Source of the DNA: Spizellomyces punctatus DAOM BR117
Taxonomy: Eukaryota > Chytridiomycota > Chytridiomycetes > Spizellomycetales > Spizellomycetaceae
Direction: 5' to 3'
Assembly (NCBI RefSeq): GCF_000182565.1
Contig: NW_015971553.1
Location: forward strand, 502,507-566,506
Length of the DNA: 64,000 nucleotides
In this document: positions 63,808 through 64,000 of the stretch, one piece after another
Layout: each line of letters begins with the position of its first letter
Numbering within the stretch: position 1 is the first letter of the stretch
Translations under genes and position numbers: made by a program
The notes under the pieces: model-generated
What the model saw: the letters and a program-made list of their open reading frames with translations, nothing else
Told to the model about the DNA's origin: nothing
Database searches by the model: none

Positions 63808-64000
63808 TTACCTGGAACCCCAGAGAACCCCAGCATCCCAGAGAACCCCAGAAACCCAGAGAACCCCAGAAACTCCAGAGAACCCCAGAAACCCAGAAAA
63901 TCCCAGGACCCCCTGAGAACCCCAGAATCCCAGAGAACCCCAGAACTCCAGAGAACCCAAGAACCCCAGAGAACCCAAGAACCCCAGAAAACCCAAGAAC
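63808..64000. repeat. GAACCCCAGA-type minisatellite
   Basis: Degenerate tandem units of about 8-16 bp built on CCAGAGAACCCCAGA run to the window end. In plus frames they encode Pro/Glu/Thr/Asn-rich peptide (RTPETPENP). They may be an expanded linker of the gypsy polyprotein. The other strand gives Gly/Phe/Leu-rich frames, which are shadows. Confidence 0.9.

Noticed and set aside
63808-63996. Gly/Phe/Leu-rich minus frame resembling a silk- or FG-type protein
   Set aside because: Antisense of the minisatellite.

Overview
The window looks like a scaffold from a zoosporic (chytrid-type) fungus. Genes are broken by many short GT-AG introns of about 55-140 bp. Housekeeping genes are fungal or opisthokont in type (UTP20, NOT1, MED15, UBP3/USP10, NOP15/NIFK, an LTA4H-type aminopeptidase, a CaM kinase). 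One gene encodes an axonemal dynein heavy chain, which only flagellated fungi keep. No ribosomal, tRNA or CRISPR loci were seen. All exon models come from reading splice sites and frames by eye; several close perfectly in frame over 7-9 exons, others are given only as spans.

Left part (1-10 kb): a low-complexity acidic protein of unknown function (313-2172); a possible small ORF; a complete solo LTR with a 5-bp target duplication (3007-3325); a multi-pass membrane protein (4102-5184); then a decayed Ty1/copia element on the minus strand, made of an LTR-like copy with an adjacent purine tract (5551-5926) and a broken integrase/RT region (6766-8770). A minus-strand F-box plus XPA-C-like zinc protein follows (8826-9936).

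Centre (10-42 kb): a 14-kb DNAH6-like inner-arm dynein heavy chain (+), carrying an assembly gap over AAA1 and a one-base frame break; an orphan PD-(D/E)XK-like protein (-); MED15 (-) with polyglutamine tracts; a gypsy integrase remnant; UBP3/USP10 deubiquitinase (-); a CaM kinase (+); a J-domain protein (-) divergent from NOP15/NIFK (+); and a leukotriene-A4-hydrolase-type aminopeptidase (-).

Right part (42-61 kb): the giant UTP20 gene (-), divergent from a ZNF511-like C2H2 gene (+), then the NOT1 scaffold of CCR4-NOT (-). From about 61 kb to the end the sequence is nested retrotransposon debris: an inverted-repeat hairpin, a minus-strand gypsy LTR-like segment with 60-bp tandem repeats, a gypsy integrase tail, and a plus-strand gypsy gag split by a 572-bp solo LTR, ending in a proline-rich minisatellite.

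Functional themes: ribosome biogenesis (UTP20, NOP15), transcription and mRNA turnover (MED15, NOT1), ubiquitin (USP10-like, F-box) and flagellar motility (dynein). They share no operon-like logic; the only organised arrangements are the divergent gene pairs with short shared promoters. No clear new multi-gene system was found. The best candidates for novelty are the F-box/XPA-C fusion, the orphan nuclease-like gene, the J-protein with an uncharacterised C-terminal domain, and the nested LTR insertions.
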